This document shows positions 17,050 through 24,668 of a stretch of 64,000 nucleotides of DNA, piece by piece. The position numbers and the translations under genes were made by a program. The notes under the pieces are model-generated. The model did no database searches. It was given only the letters and a program-made list of their open reading frames with translations, and had not been told where the DNA came from. This DNA is from Kiloniellales bacterium (GTDB taxonomy: Bacteria > Pseudomonadota > Alphaproteobacteria > Kiloniellales > JAKSDN01), in the NCBI GenBank assembly GCA_030064845.1, contig JASJEC010000001.1:62001-126000 (forward strand), read 5' to 3'. How positions within the stretch are numbered: position 1 is the first letter of the stretch; each line of letters opens with the position of its first letter.

Positions 17050-17115
17050 AGCCTTGTTGTCTCCGTGAAAGAAGAGGGCGGCAGACTAGGAAATGGGCCG
17101 CTACTCCTTGAAAAC

Positions 17116-17142
17116 GCTATATATTGCGGTGCACAAGGTCAA
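17116..17142 (-). promoter_or_regulatory. Candidate sigma-70 promoter of the BHMT gene
   Basis: On the minus strand TTGACC and TATAGC are separated by 15 nt, about 70 bp before the gene start. The -35 box is good and the spacer is short. The stretch is one of few AT-rich patches here. Confidence 0.35.
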
Positions 17143-17169
17143 GCGCTTTGCGCTCCGTCGGAAACGGGG

Positions 17170-17580
17170 TCAGCGTCCCCGGGGCCGGGTTGGCAGGCCG
17201 TCGTCGATCAGCGTGAAGTCGGCCTTGTCGTCGACGTAGATGTGCTCGACCACGTGCAGTCCGGTAGGCTGATTCAGGCTGCCGGCATAGATGCTCACGG
17301 TCTCGGCGCCGTCGCGATCCCAGAACAGATGCGAGCCGCAGGTCCGGCAGAATGCCCGCCGAAAGCCAGGGCTCGCGACGAACCAGGTGACGGCGTCCTC
17401 GCCGTCGATTTCCAGGCCCGCGCGGGAAACCGCCGTGGCGACCGCAAAGTTGCCGCTCATCCGCCGGCACTGGCCGCAGTGACAGGCGATCAGCGGGCGC
17501 AGCGGGCCCGTGGTGCGGTAGCGCACGGCGCCGCAGAGGCAGCCGCCGGCCTTCGACGTCGGATTGTCGCTTGAGGTCAT
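17170..17580 (-). CDS. GFA-family (glutathione-dependent formaldehyde-activating-like) protein
   Basis: Zinc protein of 136 aa. The start at 17580 (MTSSDNP) is chosen because the family begins just before the first CxC. Zinc-binding motifs are CLCGAVRY, CHCGQCRR and CRTCGSHLF. GFA-fold proteins include Gfa, proposed to bind or condense glutathione with formaldehyde, and CENP-V-like proteins. A role in handling formaldehyde from demethylation would fit the methyl-transfer genes around it, but most GFA paralogues are uncharacterised. Its gene is divergent from the MttB homologue, with a 139-bp shared upstream region. Confidence 0.85.
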   Translation of the reverse strand: MTSSDNPTSKAGGCLCGAVRYRTTGPLRPLIACHCGQCRRMSGNFAVATAVSRAGLEIDGEDAVTWFVASPGFRRAFCRTCGSHLFWDRDGAETVSIYAGSLNQPTGLHVVEHIYVDDKADFTLIDDGLPTRPRGR

Positions 17581-17719
17581 CCTGGTCTCCAGATGCGGGT
17601 ATAGTATGAAGGCGGAGCGGGGTCGCGCCGCATCTGCGTTCTTCCCGGTCGCGAAGACGCAAGAGGCGCCGCGGGCCAGCCGCGAATAATCCGGCGGCGT
17701 GAGCGAGGAGTCCAGACGC

Positions 17720-19291
17720 ATGAGCGACACGGCCACTGAAGCGGGGGCGCGCCGCGGCCGGCGGGGCCGGGGCGAGGCCGGCGGCGCAGACGCCCGCCGG
17801 GCGGCCCGGCGCGGCGCCAAGTCCGGCAAGCAGAAACCGATTGTTCGGCAGATCCCGCCCTATCGGATCCTCTCGGAGGAAGGCCTCGCGCTTATCGAGG
17901 AGAACGCCGATACCGTCCTCGAGGAGGTCGGGATCGAGTTCCGCGACGATCCCGAGGCCCTCGCAATCTGGAAAGAGGCGGGCGCCGACATCGACGGTGA
18001 GCGGGTGCGCTTTCCCAGGGGCCTGTGCCGCAGCCTGATCCAGGGCTCGGCCCCCAAGGAGTTCGTGCAGCACGCGCGGAACCCGGAGCGCACGGTCCGG
18101 ATCGGCGGCGACGCCACGGTATTCGCGCCGGTCTACGGACCGCCCTTCGTCAGCGACCTGGACGGCGGGCGGCGTTACGCGACGATCGAGGACTTCCAGA
18201 ACTTCGTGAAGCTCGCCTTCATGGCGCCCTCGATCCACCACTCTGGCGGCACGGTCTGCGAGCCGGTCGACATCCCGGTCAACAAGCGCCACCTGGACAT
18301 GGTCTACAGCCACCTGCGCTATTCCGACCTGCCCTTCATGGGCTCGGTGACCGCGCCCGAGCGGGCCGAGGATACGGTCGAGATGGCAAAGCTGGTGTTC
18401 GGCGCGGACTTCGTTGAAGAGAACACGGTGGTTGTCAGCCTTATCAACGCCAACTCGCCGATGACCTTCGACGACACCATGTTGGGGGCGCTCAAGGTCT
18501 ATGCCCGGCACAACCAGGCGACCATCGTCACGCCATTCATCCTCTCGGGCGCGATGGCGCCGGTCACGCCGGTCGGCGTGATGACCCAGACCCTGGCCGA
18601 GGCCCTGGCGGGCATCGCCTTCGCGCAGCTCGTCCGGCCCGGCGCGCCGGTCATCATGGGCAGCTTCGCGAGCTCTATGTCGATGCAGTCGGGCGCGCCC
18701 ACCTTCGGGACGCCGGAGCCGGCCCTGGTGCTCTACGGCATGGCCGAGCTGGCCCGCCGCCTCGGGGTGCCGTTCCGTTCCGGCGGCTCGCTCTGCGCGG
18801 CCAAGACGCCCGACGCCCAGGCGGCCCACGAGAGCAGCCAGACCCTGATGCCCACGGTTCTCGGCGGCGTGAACTTCGTGCTCCACGCCGCCGGCTGGTT
18901 AGAGGGCGGCCTGGTCTCTAGCTACGAGAAGTTCGTGATCGACGCCGACCAGCTCGGCATGATGCAGACCTTCTGCCAGGGCTACGACATCACCGAGAAC
19001 GGCCAGGCCATGGACGCGATCCGCGAGGTCGGCCCGGGCCAGCACTTCCTTGGCTGCGCCCATACCCAGGCCAACTTCGAGACCGCCTTCTACCGCTCGG
19101 CCGTGGCCGATAACAACTCGTTCGAGCAGTGGGAGGCCGAGGGCTCCAAGGACACGGTCCAGCGCGCCAACGCACTGTGCAAAAAATGGCTCGCCGAATA
19201 CGAGGCCCCGGCGCTCGACCCCGGCGTCGACGAGGCGCTCATGGCCTTCATCCGCGAGCGCAAGGATTCTATGCCCGACGCCTTCGCGTGA
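17720..19291 (+). CDS. MttB-superfamily corrinoid methyltransferase (non-pyrrolysine)
   Basis: Trimethylamine methyltransferase (MttB) family TIM barrel of 523 aa. The ATG at 17720 has GAGGAG 9 nt upstream; a GTG at 17699 is the alternative. The first 35 residues are a basic Arg/Gly-rich leader (RRGRRGRGEAGG) before IPPYRILSEEGLALIEENA. There is no in-frame TAG, so unlike archaeal MttB it lacks pyrrolysine. Such homologues include MtgB (glycine betaine), MtpB (proline betaine) and MtcB (carnitine). They pass a methyl group to a cognate corrinoid protein. Candidate partners are encoded at 53726-57465, over 34 kb away. The substrate is inferred to be a quaternary amine such as glycine betaine. 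Confidence 0.88.
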   Translation: MSDTATEAGARRGRRGRGEAGGADARRAARRGAKSGKQKPIVRQIPPYRILSEEGLALIEENADTVLEEVGIEFRDDPEALAIWKEAGADIDGERVRFPRGLCRSLIQGSAPKEFVQHARNPERTVRIGGDATVFAPVYGPPFVSDLDGGRRYATIEDFQNFVKLAFMAPSIHHSGGTVCEPVDIPVNKRHLDMVYSHLRYSDLPFMGSVTAPERAEDTVEMAKLVFGADFVEENTVVVSLINANSPMTFDDTMLGALKVYARHNQATIVTPFILSGAMAPVTPVGVMTQTLAEALAGIAFAQLVRPGAPVIMGSFASSMSMQSGAPTFGTPEPALVLYGMAELARRLGVPFRSGGSLCAAKTPDAQAAHESSQTLMPTVLGGVNFVLHAAGWLEGGLVSSYEKFVIDADQLGMMQTFCQGYDITENGQAMDAIREVGPGQHFLGCAHTQANFETAFYRSAVADNNSFEQWEAEGSKDTVQRANALCKKWLAEYEAPALDPGVDEALMAFIRERKDSMPDAFA

Positions 19292-19333
19292 GCCGCACAG
19301 CCTTCCTACCGACCCGGTTCTGTTCGACTCCGT

Positions 19334-20059
19334 TCAATCCCAGTCCATGCGCGCGAATTGCGCAACGACGCCGCCGCGCTCGTCTAGCAGCGCGAGCACC
19401 AGATGCCAGGCGGCCCGGGTTCTGCTTTCCTCCAGCATTGCAAGGAACCGCGCCTCACCCGCCATGATTTCCTCGGGACAGATCTTCCGCGTCGTAGCCA
19501 GCGGCCCGACCGAGAGCGACCCGCGATCCTCTGCGTAGCTTCCCATGAAACGGTTACATCCCGCGTCGCCACTGACGTGCCCGCCGGATTGGAAGGCGAT
19601 CGTGGCCTCGAGGTCGGCCAGTCCGTCGCCGATCCGCACCAGGCGCCACTCGGAGCCGCGCAGCGCGCCGAGGCGCCCGCCGCCGCGGAAACGGTCGGGC
19701 GGCCCGCCCTCGGCGAGGAAACGGCCGGGGACCCAGCCGACCACCCGCTCGAAGCCGACCAGGCACCAGCGGCGGTGACGCGATGCTTCACGCTCGCTCT
19801 CGCTCGCCTCGGTCCACTCCTGCAAAGTCAGCCCGCCGCGGCACCCCATGTTCGCCAGACCGCCGGCGTCGTGCGGCAGCTCGGCGATGACGGTAGACCC
19901 GGTCGAGGCGCCGGTTCTGAGGCTGAGCGTTTCGGTCGCGTCGACGTCGACCACGCGATAGAAGTCGGGACCCGAGGCTTCCGCCAGGGCCGACGTCGCC
20001 GGCAGAACCGTCGGAACCAGGGCGCAGAGGGCGACGAGGAGCAGTCTGAAAGCGATCAC
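19334..20059 (-). CDS. Exported SH3b plus META-domain protein
   Basis: Secreted protein of 241 aa. The N-terminal signal is MIAFRLLLVALCALVPTVLP with cleavage likely after ALA (residue 26). Residues 35-115 look like a bacterial SH3 domain (RVVDVDATETLSLRTGAS and VGWVPGRFLAEG). Residues 130-241 carry a META/HslJ domain (GSEWRLVRI, GDAGCNRFMGSYAED and GPLATTRKIC). Both are envelope-associated modules, and the combination suggests a periplasmic protein touching peptidoglycan or substrate peptides. It is convergent with the MttB gene, with 42 bp between stops. No function is assigned to the pairing. Confidence 0.82.
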   Translation of the reverse strand: MIAFRLLLVALCALVPTVLPATSALAEASGPDFYRVVDVDATETLSLRTGASTGSTVIAELPHDAGGLANMGCRGGLTLQEWTEASESEREASRHRRWCLVGFERVVGWVPGRFLAEGGPPDRFRGGGRLGALRGSEWRLVRIGDGLADLEATIAFQSGGHVSGDAGCNRFMGSYAEDRGSLSVGPLATTRKICPEEIMAGEARFLAMLEESRTRAAWHLVLALLDERGGVVAQFARMDWD

Positions 20060-20069
20060 CGCCCGAGTC

Positions 20070-20531
20070 TCACAGGCAGTCGAAGACCGGCGGCCAGATC
20101 GTGATCATTACGTCGGGGTCCTTGCAAGGCCGCGCGAAGCCGCGCTCGATCAGACGCGTGCCGAGATCGATCTCGCGCCCGTCGGTCGGCCCGAAGACGA
20201 CGCAGTCGCCCACCAGCGCGCCGCCCCCTGGCGCGGCCATCCGTGCACCGGTCAGCCGGCACTCCACCTCGCGTCCGGTCACGGCGAGCGCGCGCATGAA
20301 CGCCAGTGCGTCGTCCCGCCGCCCGTCGAGGACGAAGGGCGTCCGCAGGCGGATCTCGATCGCGCCGATCCAGACGCTCTCGGGCCGGGTCACGTCGCCG
20401 ACCTTGCCGATCAGCCGCGCGTCGTAGTGCGGCTCGGGGGTCTCCGACGCGCCGGCGCCTACACAGGCCGCCGTCAGGGCGAGGACCCAGACGAGGAGCA
20501 GGTGCGCGGCTTTCGGTAGCTTGGGCGTCAT
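20070..20531 (-). CDS. Exported SNase-like protein, probably inactive
   Basis: Protein of 153 aa. The Met at 20531 (MTPKLPKAAH) gives a hydrophobic signal ending LALTAACVGAG, possibly a lipoprotein with the cysteine at residue 23. The mature part follows the thermonuclease (SNase) layout: an IRL strand, an AFMRALAVTGREVECRL segment, a late CVVFG strand and DLGTRLIERGFARP. The catalytic arginines and acidic calcium ligands of active nuclease are not evident, so I read it as a degenerate SNase-fold protein. The gene is 10 bp upstream of the SH3b-META gene, so the two are probably cotranscribed. Confidence 0.65.
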   Translation of the reverse strand: MTPKLPKAAHLLLVWVLALTAACVGAGASETPEPHYDARLIGKVGDVTRPESVWIGAIEIRLRTPFVLDGRRDDALAFMRALAVTGREVECRLTGARMAAPGGGALVGDCVVFGPTDGREIDLGTRLIERGFARPCKDPDVMITIWPPVFDCL

Positions 20532-20559
20532 GCGGACCTCCGATGGTTCCGAGCGTGCT

Positions 20560-21342
20560 TCATGATCGACCCGAAGGCGAGATCGGCAGTCCGTCGTGGA
20601 ACACAACCAGGCTGCCTGGTTCCATGACGACCCAGTCCTCGCCTTCGGTCAGGGGCCGTGTCGCGATCACGGTGACGATGTCTTTGGGTGTGGTCTCCTT
20701 GGCGAAGTCCACAGTCAGCTCGGTGTCGATCAGGCTGGCCTCGCCGAAGGGCGCGCGGCGGGTCAGCCAGCTCAGTTTCGTGCTGCAGAAGCAGTAGAGG
20801 TAGCGTGAATCGCAGAGCAGCATGTTGAAGGTGCCGAGCGCCGCCAGCTCTTCGGCCAGCGTCCGGATCAGCCTGCGCAAAGCGCGGTCGCTCCGGGGCG
20901 GCGCCGGATAGCGCTCGCGGATTTGGTCGAGCAGCCAGCAGAAAGCGTGCTCGCTGTCGGTCGTGCCGATCGGCCGGTAGTGATCGAGCGGCCGGGTCTT
21001 GACGCCCTTGAGCTTGCCGTTGTGGGCGAAGCACCAGCTCCGGCCCCAGAGCTCGCGGGTGAAGGGGTGGGTGTTCTCGAGAGAAACCCGCCCGTTGGTC
21101 GCCTTGCGGATATGGCAGATCACGTTGAGGCTCTTCACCGAGTGGCTCTGGACCAGTTCGGCAATTTCGGACTCGCAACCCGGCTTGGGGTCGTGAAAGC
21201 TGCGGCAGCGCTTACCTTCGTAGAAGGAGATGCCCCAGCCGTCTCGGTGGTGATCGGTCCGCCCGCCGCGCTGGATCAGCCCCGAGAAGCTGAAGCGGAT
21301 GTCCGTCGGGACGTTGCAGTTCATGCCGAGCAGCTCGCACAT
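20560..21342 (-). CDS. Class II glutamine amidotransferase, YafJ-like
   Basis: Amidotransferase of 260 aa with Cys2 directly after Met (MCELLGMNCNVP), the N-terminal nucleophile of Ntn-type class II enzymes. The YafJ-like signatures follow: RGGRTDHHRDGWGISFY, HIRKATNG, NTHPFTREL, FAHNGKL and TDSEHAFCWLLD. YafJ proteins are related to GAT domains in asparagine and glucosamine synthesis and to EgtC of ergothioneine biosynthesis. There are no ergothioneine genes nearby, so the substrate is open. It overlaps no other gene. The next gene, encoding an SNase-like protein, starts 29 bp downstream of its stop. Confidence 0.88.
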   Translation of the reverse strand: MCELLGMNCNVPTDIRFSFSGLIQRGGRTDHHRDGWGISFYEGKRCRSFHDPKPGCESEIAELVQSHSVKSLNVICHIRKATNGRVSLENTHPFTRELWGRSWCFAHNGKLKGVKTRPLDHYRPIGTTDSEHAFCWLLDQIRERYPAPPRSDRALRRLIRTLAEELAALGTFNMLLCDSRYLYCFCSTKLSWLTRRAPFGEASLIDTELTVDFAKETTPKDIVTVIATRPLTEGEDWVVMEPGSLVVFHDGLPISPSGRS

Positions 21343-21393
21343 GGCGGCAAGTTTAGCCCGGGCGCGCGCGCGGGCAAGCGGCCCCAGAGGTGA

Positions 21394-22113
21394 TCACGCC
21401 CCCAAGAGGTCGGCGAGATGGGTGAAGTCCTCCGCGACCAAGTCGAACTCCGCCGCGAAGCCGGTGTCCTCGTAGTCGTCGCCGTAGTCGTGGAGCTGGG
21501 CGACGATGTAGGCCGTTTTCATGCCCTGCGCGCCGGCGGCGCGGAGATCGCTGGGATGGGCGGCGGCGAAGCAGACCCGCTCCGCCGGGCGGCCGATGGC
21601 GGCGAGGGCGCGGCGGTAGCTTTCCGGGTTCAGCTTGGTCGCCCCGAGAGAATCGCAGGATATGATCGCATCCCAGCCGAGTCCGGCCGCCCGCGAGCTG
21701 AAAGCGGCGATTCGCAGGCTGAGGATCGTGTGCGGCGCGATGAAGAACCTGCGGCGCAGACGGGCGAGGGCGGCTGGGACCTCTGGCCAGACCGGCATCG
21801 CTTCCCAGGCCTTCAGGAGGATCTCACGGTCGCGCGGGGAGAGATCGCCGATTCCGAAATCGGTCAGCGTCCGGTCCAGGGAAGTCTCGAGCACCGGATC
21901 GAAGGGGCGCCACGGCGCCCTTTCCTCGGCGATGGCCTCGACTTCGATCAGGGACTGCCTGCGCCATGCGGCGCCGAAGGCCTCGGGATCGGCGGTCCGG
22001 AAAGCCAAGGCCTCCGTTTCGCGCAGCGCTGCCGCGACGGCGGCGCGCCAGTCGAAGACCGTGCCTCCGACGTCGAAGAGAATGACGTCAACGTTCAGGC
22101 CGGGGGCTTCCAC
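21394..22113 (-). CDS. HAD-family hydrolase, haloacid dehalogenase type II-like
   Basis: HAD protein of 239 aa. Motif I reads FDVGGTVFDW: the nucleophilic Asp is present but Gly replaces the second Asp, as in L-2-haloacid dehalogenases rather than phosphatases. Motif III is a Lys in GATKLNPESYRRAL, and the late motif FAAAHPSDLRAAGAQG matches the dehalogenase-II pattern. Activity on haloacids is the family model, but many members have unknown substrates. It reads in the same direction as, and 18 bp upstream of, the amino-acid binding protein gene at 22132, whose own start lies 846 bp further on, so the two are convergent in layout only if separately promoted. Confidence 0.8.
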   Translation of the reverse strand: MEAPGLNVDVILFDVGGTVFDWRAAVAAALRETEALAFRTADPEAFGAAWRRQSLIEVEAIAEERAPWRPFDPVLETSLDRTLTDFGIGDLSPRDREILLKAWEAMPVWPEVPAALARLRRRFFIAPHTILSLRIAAFSSRAAGLGWDAIISCDSLGATKLNPESYRRALAAIGRPAERVCFAAAHPSDLRAAGAQGMKTAYIVAQLHDYGDDYEDTGFAAEFDLVAEDFTHLADLLGA

Positions 22114-22131
22114 TGACGCACGCCGATCGGG

Positions 22132-22977
22132 CTACTCGGGCATCGCGCTGACGATGAAGAGCGCCTTGATCATGTCGCTCGGCGAGACCGTGCCGAAGTT
22201 CTCCTTGAAGATTCCAGAAATCTTCCCGCTGCGGTAGATGCGGCTGAGCGCGCGGTCCACGGCCAGACGGAAGTCGCTGTCGCCTCGGCGCAGGCCGATG
22301 GCATAGGGCTCGTGGGTGAAGAAGCGGTTGGAGAGGCTCAGTGCGCCCCGCGCGGAGGGATTCTTGACCAAGAGGAACAAGAGAATCGCCTGATCCGCGA
22401 AATAGGCCTCGATTTCCTTGGAGGCCAGCTTGTTGAGGCCGTCGTCGTGACTGGAAACGGCGATCACTTCGGCATTGATCGCCATCTTCTTGAGCGTGTT
22501 GCCCAGGGCCTCTTCGGTGGTCGTGTTGGCCCGAACGCCGATCTTCTTGCCGGCCAGGGCCTCGAAGTTACGCGGGCCGTCGGTGCGGAACAGGACGCTG
22601 GCACCGTCGACGAAGACCGGCACCGAGAAGTCCACAAGTTCCCGACGGGACAGCGTCGCCGTGGTAGCACCGCACAGCATGTCGGCGGCCCCGTCTTGGA
22701 TGACCTTGAAGCGGTCCTGCGTGGACACCGGGACGTAGTCGATCGAGATTTGCTCGAGGCCGAGTTGTGCCTTCAGCCCGACCGCCACCGCGCGGCAGAG
22801 ATCGACTGTGTAGCCGCTGGGCTCGCCGACGGCATCCTTGAAGGAGTAGGGCGGCGCATCGGTCCGGTAGGCGATCTTCACGACGCCGCTCTTCTTGATC
22901 TGGTCCAAGGTGTCGGCCGAGGCGGTCGTCCCGGCAAAACAAAGGGCAACGAGCACTGACAAGAAACCTAGGCGCAT
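22132..22977 (-). CDS. Orphan amino-acid ABC transporter substrate-binding protein
   Basis: Periplasmic SBP_bac_3 protein of 281 aa. The start at 22977 gives a good signal, MRLGFLSVLVALCFAGTTASA, and excludes a 31-codon Arg/Lys-rich extension. It has the family opening LDQIKKSGVVKIAYRTDAPP followed by PYSFKD and GYTVDLCRAVA, then GAADMLCGATTATLSRR. It probably binds a polar amino acid or a derivative. No permease or ATPase gene is next to it, so it must work with a transporter encoded elsewhere or act as a sensor ligand protein. The downstream gene on the same strand is the HAD dehalogenase (18 bp gap), so they may form an operon. Confidence 0.88.
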   Translation of the reverse strand: MRLGFLSVLVALCFAGTTASADTLDQIKKSGVVKIAYRTDAPPYSFKDAVGEPSGYTVDLCRAVAVGLKAQLGLEQISIDYVPVSTQDRFKVIQDGAADMLCGATTATLSRRELVDFSVPVFVDGASVLFRTDGPRNFEALAGKKIGVRANTTTEEALGNTLKKMAINAEVIAVSSHDDGLNKLASKEIEAYFADQAILLFLLVKNPSARGALSLSNRFFTHEPYAIGLRRGDSDFRLAVDRALSRIYRSGKISGIFKENFGTVSPSDMIKALFIVSAMPE

Positions 22978-23081
22978 GGGTTTTCCTCCCCTCCCGGCGG
23001 TTTGAGCAGCGCTTCTCTTCTTCGTTTGGACCCGAAGAGTCAATCGCCGAGATTCCCGCTGCCGGAGCAAGTCGGGAAAGG

Positions 23082-23107
23082 AAAAAGGCGGCCCGGAGGC
23101 CGCCTTT
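23082..23107 (-). terminator. Intrinsic terminator of the 26-codon gene
   Basis: A perfect 10-bp stem AAAGGCGGCC / GGCCGCCTTT with a 4-nt loop is followed on the minus strand by further Ts (CTTTTTCC). It lies 45 nt after the stop of the 26-codon gene at 23153 and about 105 bp before the SBP gene start, so it isolates the two. Confidence 0.85.
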
Positions 23108-23152
23108 CCGTGAATGGGCCAGAGGAAAGTCCTCAGACCGAAGTCTCGGTGC

Positions 23153-23233
23153 TCAGCGCTGGCGAAAGAGGCTGCTCCACCGCCTGCGAAGAGTACCAGG
23201 GCTCACCGTCTTGGCACCGTAATCACTAGACAT
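23153..23233 (-). CDS. 26-aa small protein with an extreme Shine-Dalgarno sequence
   Basis: Open frame of 26 codons, MSSDYGAKTVSPGTLRRRW then SSLFRQR, too short for routine calling. Just before its ATG the minus strand reads AAAGGAGGTGATCC, an uninterrupted complement of the 16S rRNA 3' end. A plausible promoter lies upstream (23271-23300) and a strong terminator downstream (23082-23107), giving a self-contained transcript of roughly 170 nt. The peptide has a Ser/Thr/Pro N-terminal half and a basic amphipathic C-terminus. I do not recognise the family. It might be a real small protein, or the RNA might act through its SD. Bounded structure is directly seen; function is unknown. Confidence 0.7.
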   Translation of the reverse strand: MSSDYGAKTVSPGTLRRRWSSLFRQR

Positions 23234-23270
23234 GGGATCACCTCCTTTCGTTTGTTTCGAGTCGTTCGCA

Positions 23271-23300
23271 AGTATGCCCGGTCGAGCCGGGACTGCGCAA
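23271..23300 (-). promoter_or_regulatory. Candidate promoter of the 26-aa gene
   Basis: On the minus strand TTGCGC and CATACT are separated by 18 nt, about 38 bp before the start codon. Matches to sigma-70 are moderate. Position between arsC and the small gene supports it. Confidence 0.4.
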
Positions 23301-23335
23301 AGGAAACCTGATCCCCGCGGGCCCGGCGGGTAGCC

Positions 23336-23767
23336 TCAGGCTCCGGCGCCGACCCTCGCGCCCTCGGCATCCAGGATCATCTCGCCGTCTTCCTTGTAGA
23401 GCGGCCCCGGCGGGAGCCGCTCGAGCAGGTCGAGAACCGCCTCGCTCGGCCGGCACAGCCTGACGCCCTTCGGAGTGCAGACGATTGGCCGGTTGACCAG
23501 CACCGGATGCTCGAGCATGGCGTTCAGGATCGTGTCCTCGTCGCAGGACGGGTCGGTCAGTCCCAGCTCCTCGGCCGGTGATTTCGTCGTGCGGAGCGCC
23601 GTGCGCGGCGTCAGGTCCGCCGCCGCGAAGAGTCCCAGGAGTTGCGGCCGGGTCCAGCCGGTTTCCAGGTAGGGAATCACGACCGGGTCGCTGCCGGCGG
23701 CCCGGATGATGGCGAGCACGTTCCGCGAGTTCCCGCAGTCGGGATTGTGGTGAATGACGATGGACAC
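23336..23767 (-). CDS. arsC: Arsenate reductase, glutaredoxin-coupled
   Basis: ArsC/Spx-fold protein of 143 aa. The catalytic cysteine is Cys11 in HHNPDCGNSRNVL, and the arsenate-binding Arg is in VNRPIVCTPKGVRLCRPSE. It reduces arsenate to arsenite with electrons from glutathione and glutaredoxin. No ars operon surrounds it: neither ArsB/Acr3 nor ArsR is visible, which is common for chromosomal housekeeping arsC copies. The C-terminal 30 residues (YKEDGEMILDAEGARVGAGA) are slightly longer than minimal ArsC. It is separated from the downstream small gene by 102 bp with a short hairpin near 23278-23292. Confidence 0.93.
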   Translation of the reverse strand: MSIVIHHNPDCGNSRNVLAIIRAAGSDPVVIPYLETGWTRPQLLGLFAAADLTPRTALRTTKSPAEELGLTDPSCDEDTILNAMLEHPVLVNRPIVCTPKGVRLCRPSEAVLDLLERLPPGPLYKEDGEMILDAEGARVGAGA

Positions 23768-23821
23768 GCTTCTCTGCCCCCAAGCTGCCCGGCCCGGCGG
23801 GGGCGCGGCGACACAGACAGT

Positions 23822-24388
23822 CTACGCGCGGTCGTCGTCCTGGCGCCAGGCGTCCAAGACTTCAAGCGCGGCCTCTTGCCCGGTTTCCTCGAAGACCTGG
23901 CTCGCGCGGCTGAGCAACCTGGGGTCGGCTTCCGCTTCCGGGAGGCCAAGCTTACGGGTCAGGATGAAGGTCGAGGCGAACTGCAACTGGTCGAAGCAGA
24001 GCGCGCGGCAGGCCATGGCCAGGCTTTGGCCCGAGTCGCCGTAGAGAACTTTTTTGGCCTTCCGGGCGGAGAGCCCGGTCATGACGCCGAACAGCTGCTC
24101 AGCCTGCTCGATCTGGCCGCCCCGCAAGGCCTGGACCAGCGCCTGCGGATCCGCGGAATTCCCGCCCGCAGGGCTTAGGTCAATGCTGCGGAGCTGCGCC
24201 TTTGGCGGCCGGGCTTCCATGTCGTGGGCCGCCGCCGGTTCAGTGGCGGCGACCTCCGCCGGACTGGCCCGCGATGGGGCGTCACGCCCGCCAACCAGCA
24301 CGAAGCCCGCCTTGCTGTTTCCTCTCTCGCGGACCAGAAGGTCTCCGGTCAGGGACGCCGCTTTTGCCTTCTTCTTGCTGTTCGCCAT
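23822..24388 (-). CDS. DUF2336-like protein
   Basis: Cytosolic protein of 188 aa. The first 75 residues are basic, then Ala/Pro-rich and probably disordered (MANSKKKAKAASLTGDLLV). The C-terminal half, LVQALRGGQIEQAEQLFGVM through RKAKKVLYGDSGQSLAMACR and TFILTRKLG, is helical and resembles DUF2336, an alphaproteobacterial repeat-like helical domain tied to stress and cell-cycle regulation. The similarity is by memory of the pattern. The ATG lies only 9 bp from a MITE-like element whose insertion provides the whole 5' region. No good SD is visible, so expression may be altered. Confidence 0.6.
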   Translation of the reverse strand: MANSKKKAKAASLTGDLLVRERGNSKAGFVLVGGRDAPSRASPAEVAATEPAAAHDMEARPPKAQLRSIDLSPAGGNSADPQALVQALRGGQIEQAEQLFGVMTGLSARKAKKVLYGDSGQSLAMACRALCFDQLQFASTFILTRKLGLPEAEADPRLLSRASQVFEETGQEAALEVLDAWRQDDDRA

Positions 24389-24397
24389 TGTTGCCTA

Positions 24398-24668
24398 GGG
24401 CCTGTTGTCGGTTACGTCGCGTTCCTGGCGGGAGCGCATTTGCGCCGGGGCCAGGAGCGGGAGGCGCCGTGGGGTGGGGCCCCACAAGGCCTTCCGCGAC
24501 GCCGCCTCGGCGCAAATGCGCCCCGTCCCGTCCCGAAGGGATCCGGTGTAATCGACCCGCTGCCACGTTGCTCGTCGTCGAATATGCTCCGCATGTCCTT
24601 CCTCCTCGCGCCTAACAGCGGGTCGATTTCACTCGGACCAGGAGCGCGACGCAACTGACAACAGGCCT
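24398..24668. mobile_element. MITE-like element with terminal inverted repeats
   Basis: A 271-bp segment bounded by imperfect ~24-bp terminal inverted repeats. The left end is GGGCCTGTTGTCGGTTACG and the right end, read inward, is AGGCCTGTTGTCAGTTGCG. TA dinucleotides flank both ends (24396-24397, 24669-24670), as expected for a TA target duplication. Inside are two further inverted pairs, one around AATCGACCCGCTG and its mirror, another around GCGCATTTGCGCC. It has no transposase. The right edge coincides with the stop codon of the ParA gene, and the left edge lies 9 bp before the DUF2336 start. Ends resemble IS5/IS630-type tips; a non-autonomous element is the best reading. Confidence 0.65.

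Noticed and set aside
17720-19291. Possibility that the MttB homologue contains pyrrolysine
   Set aside because: The frame has no in-frame TAG, so it is a non-pyrrolysine member of the superfamily.
23234-23248. GATCACCTCCTTT on the plus strand, identical to the 3' end of 16S rRNA
   Set aside because: It is only the complement of a very long Shine-Dalgarno for the 26-codon gene; upstream sequence has no rRNA similarity, so this is not an rRNA fragment.
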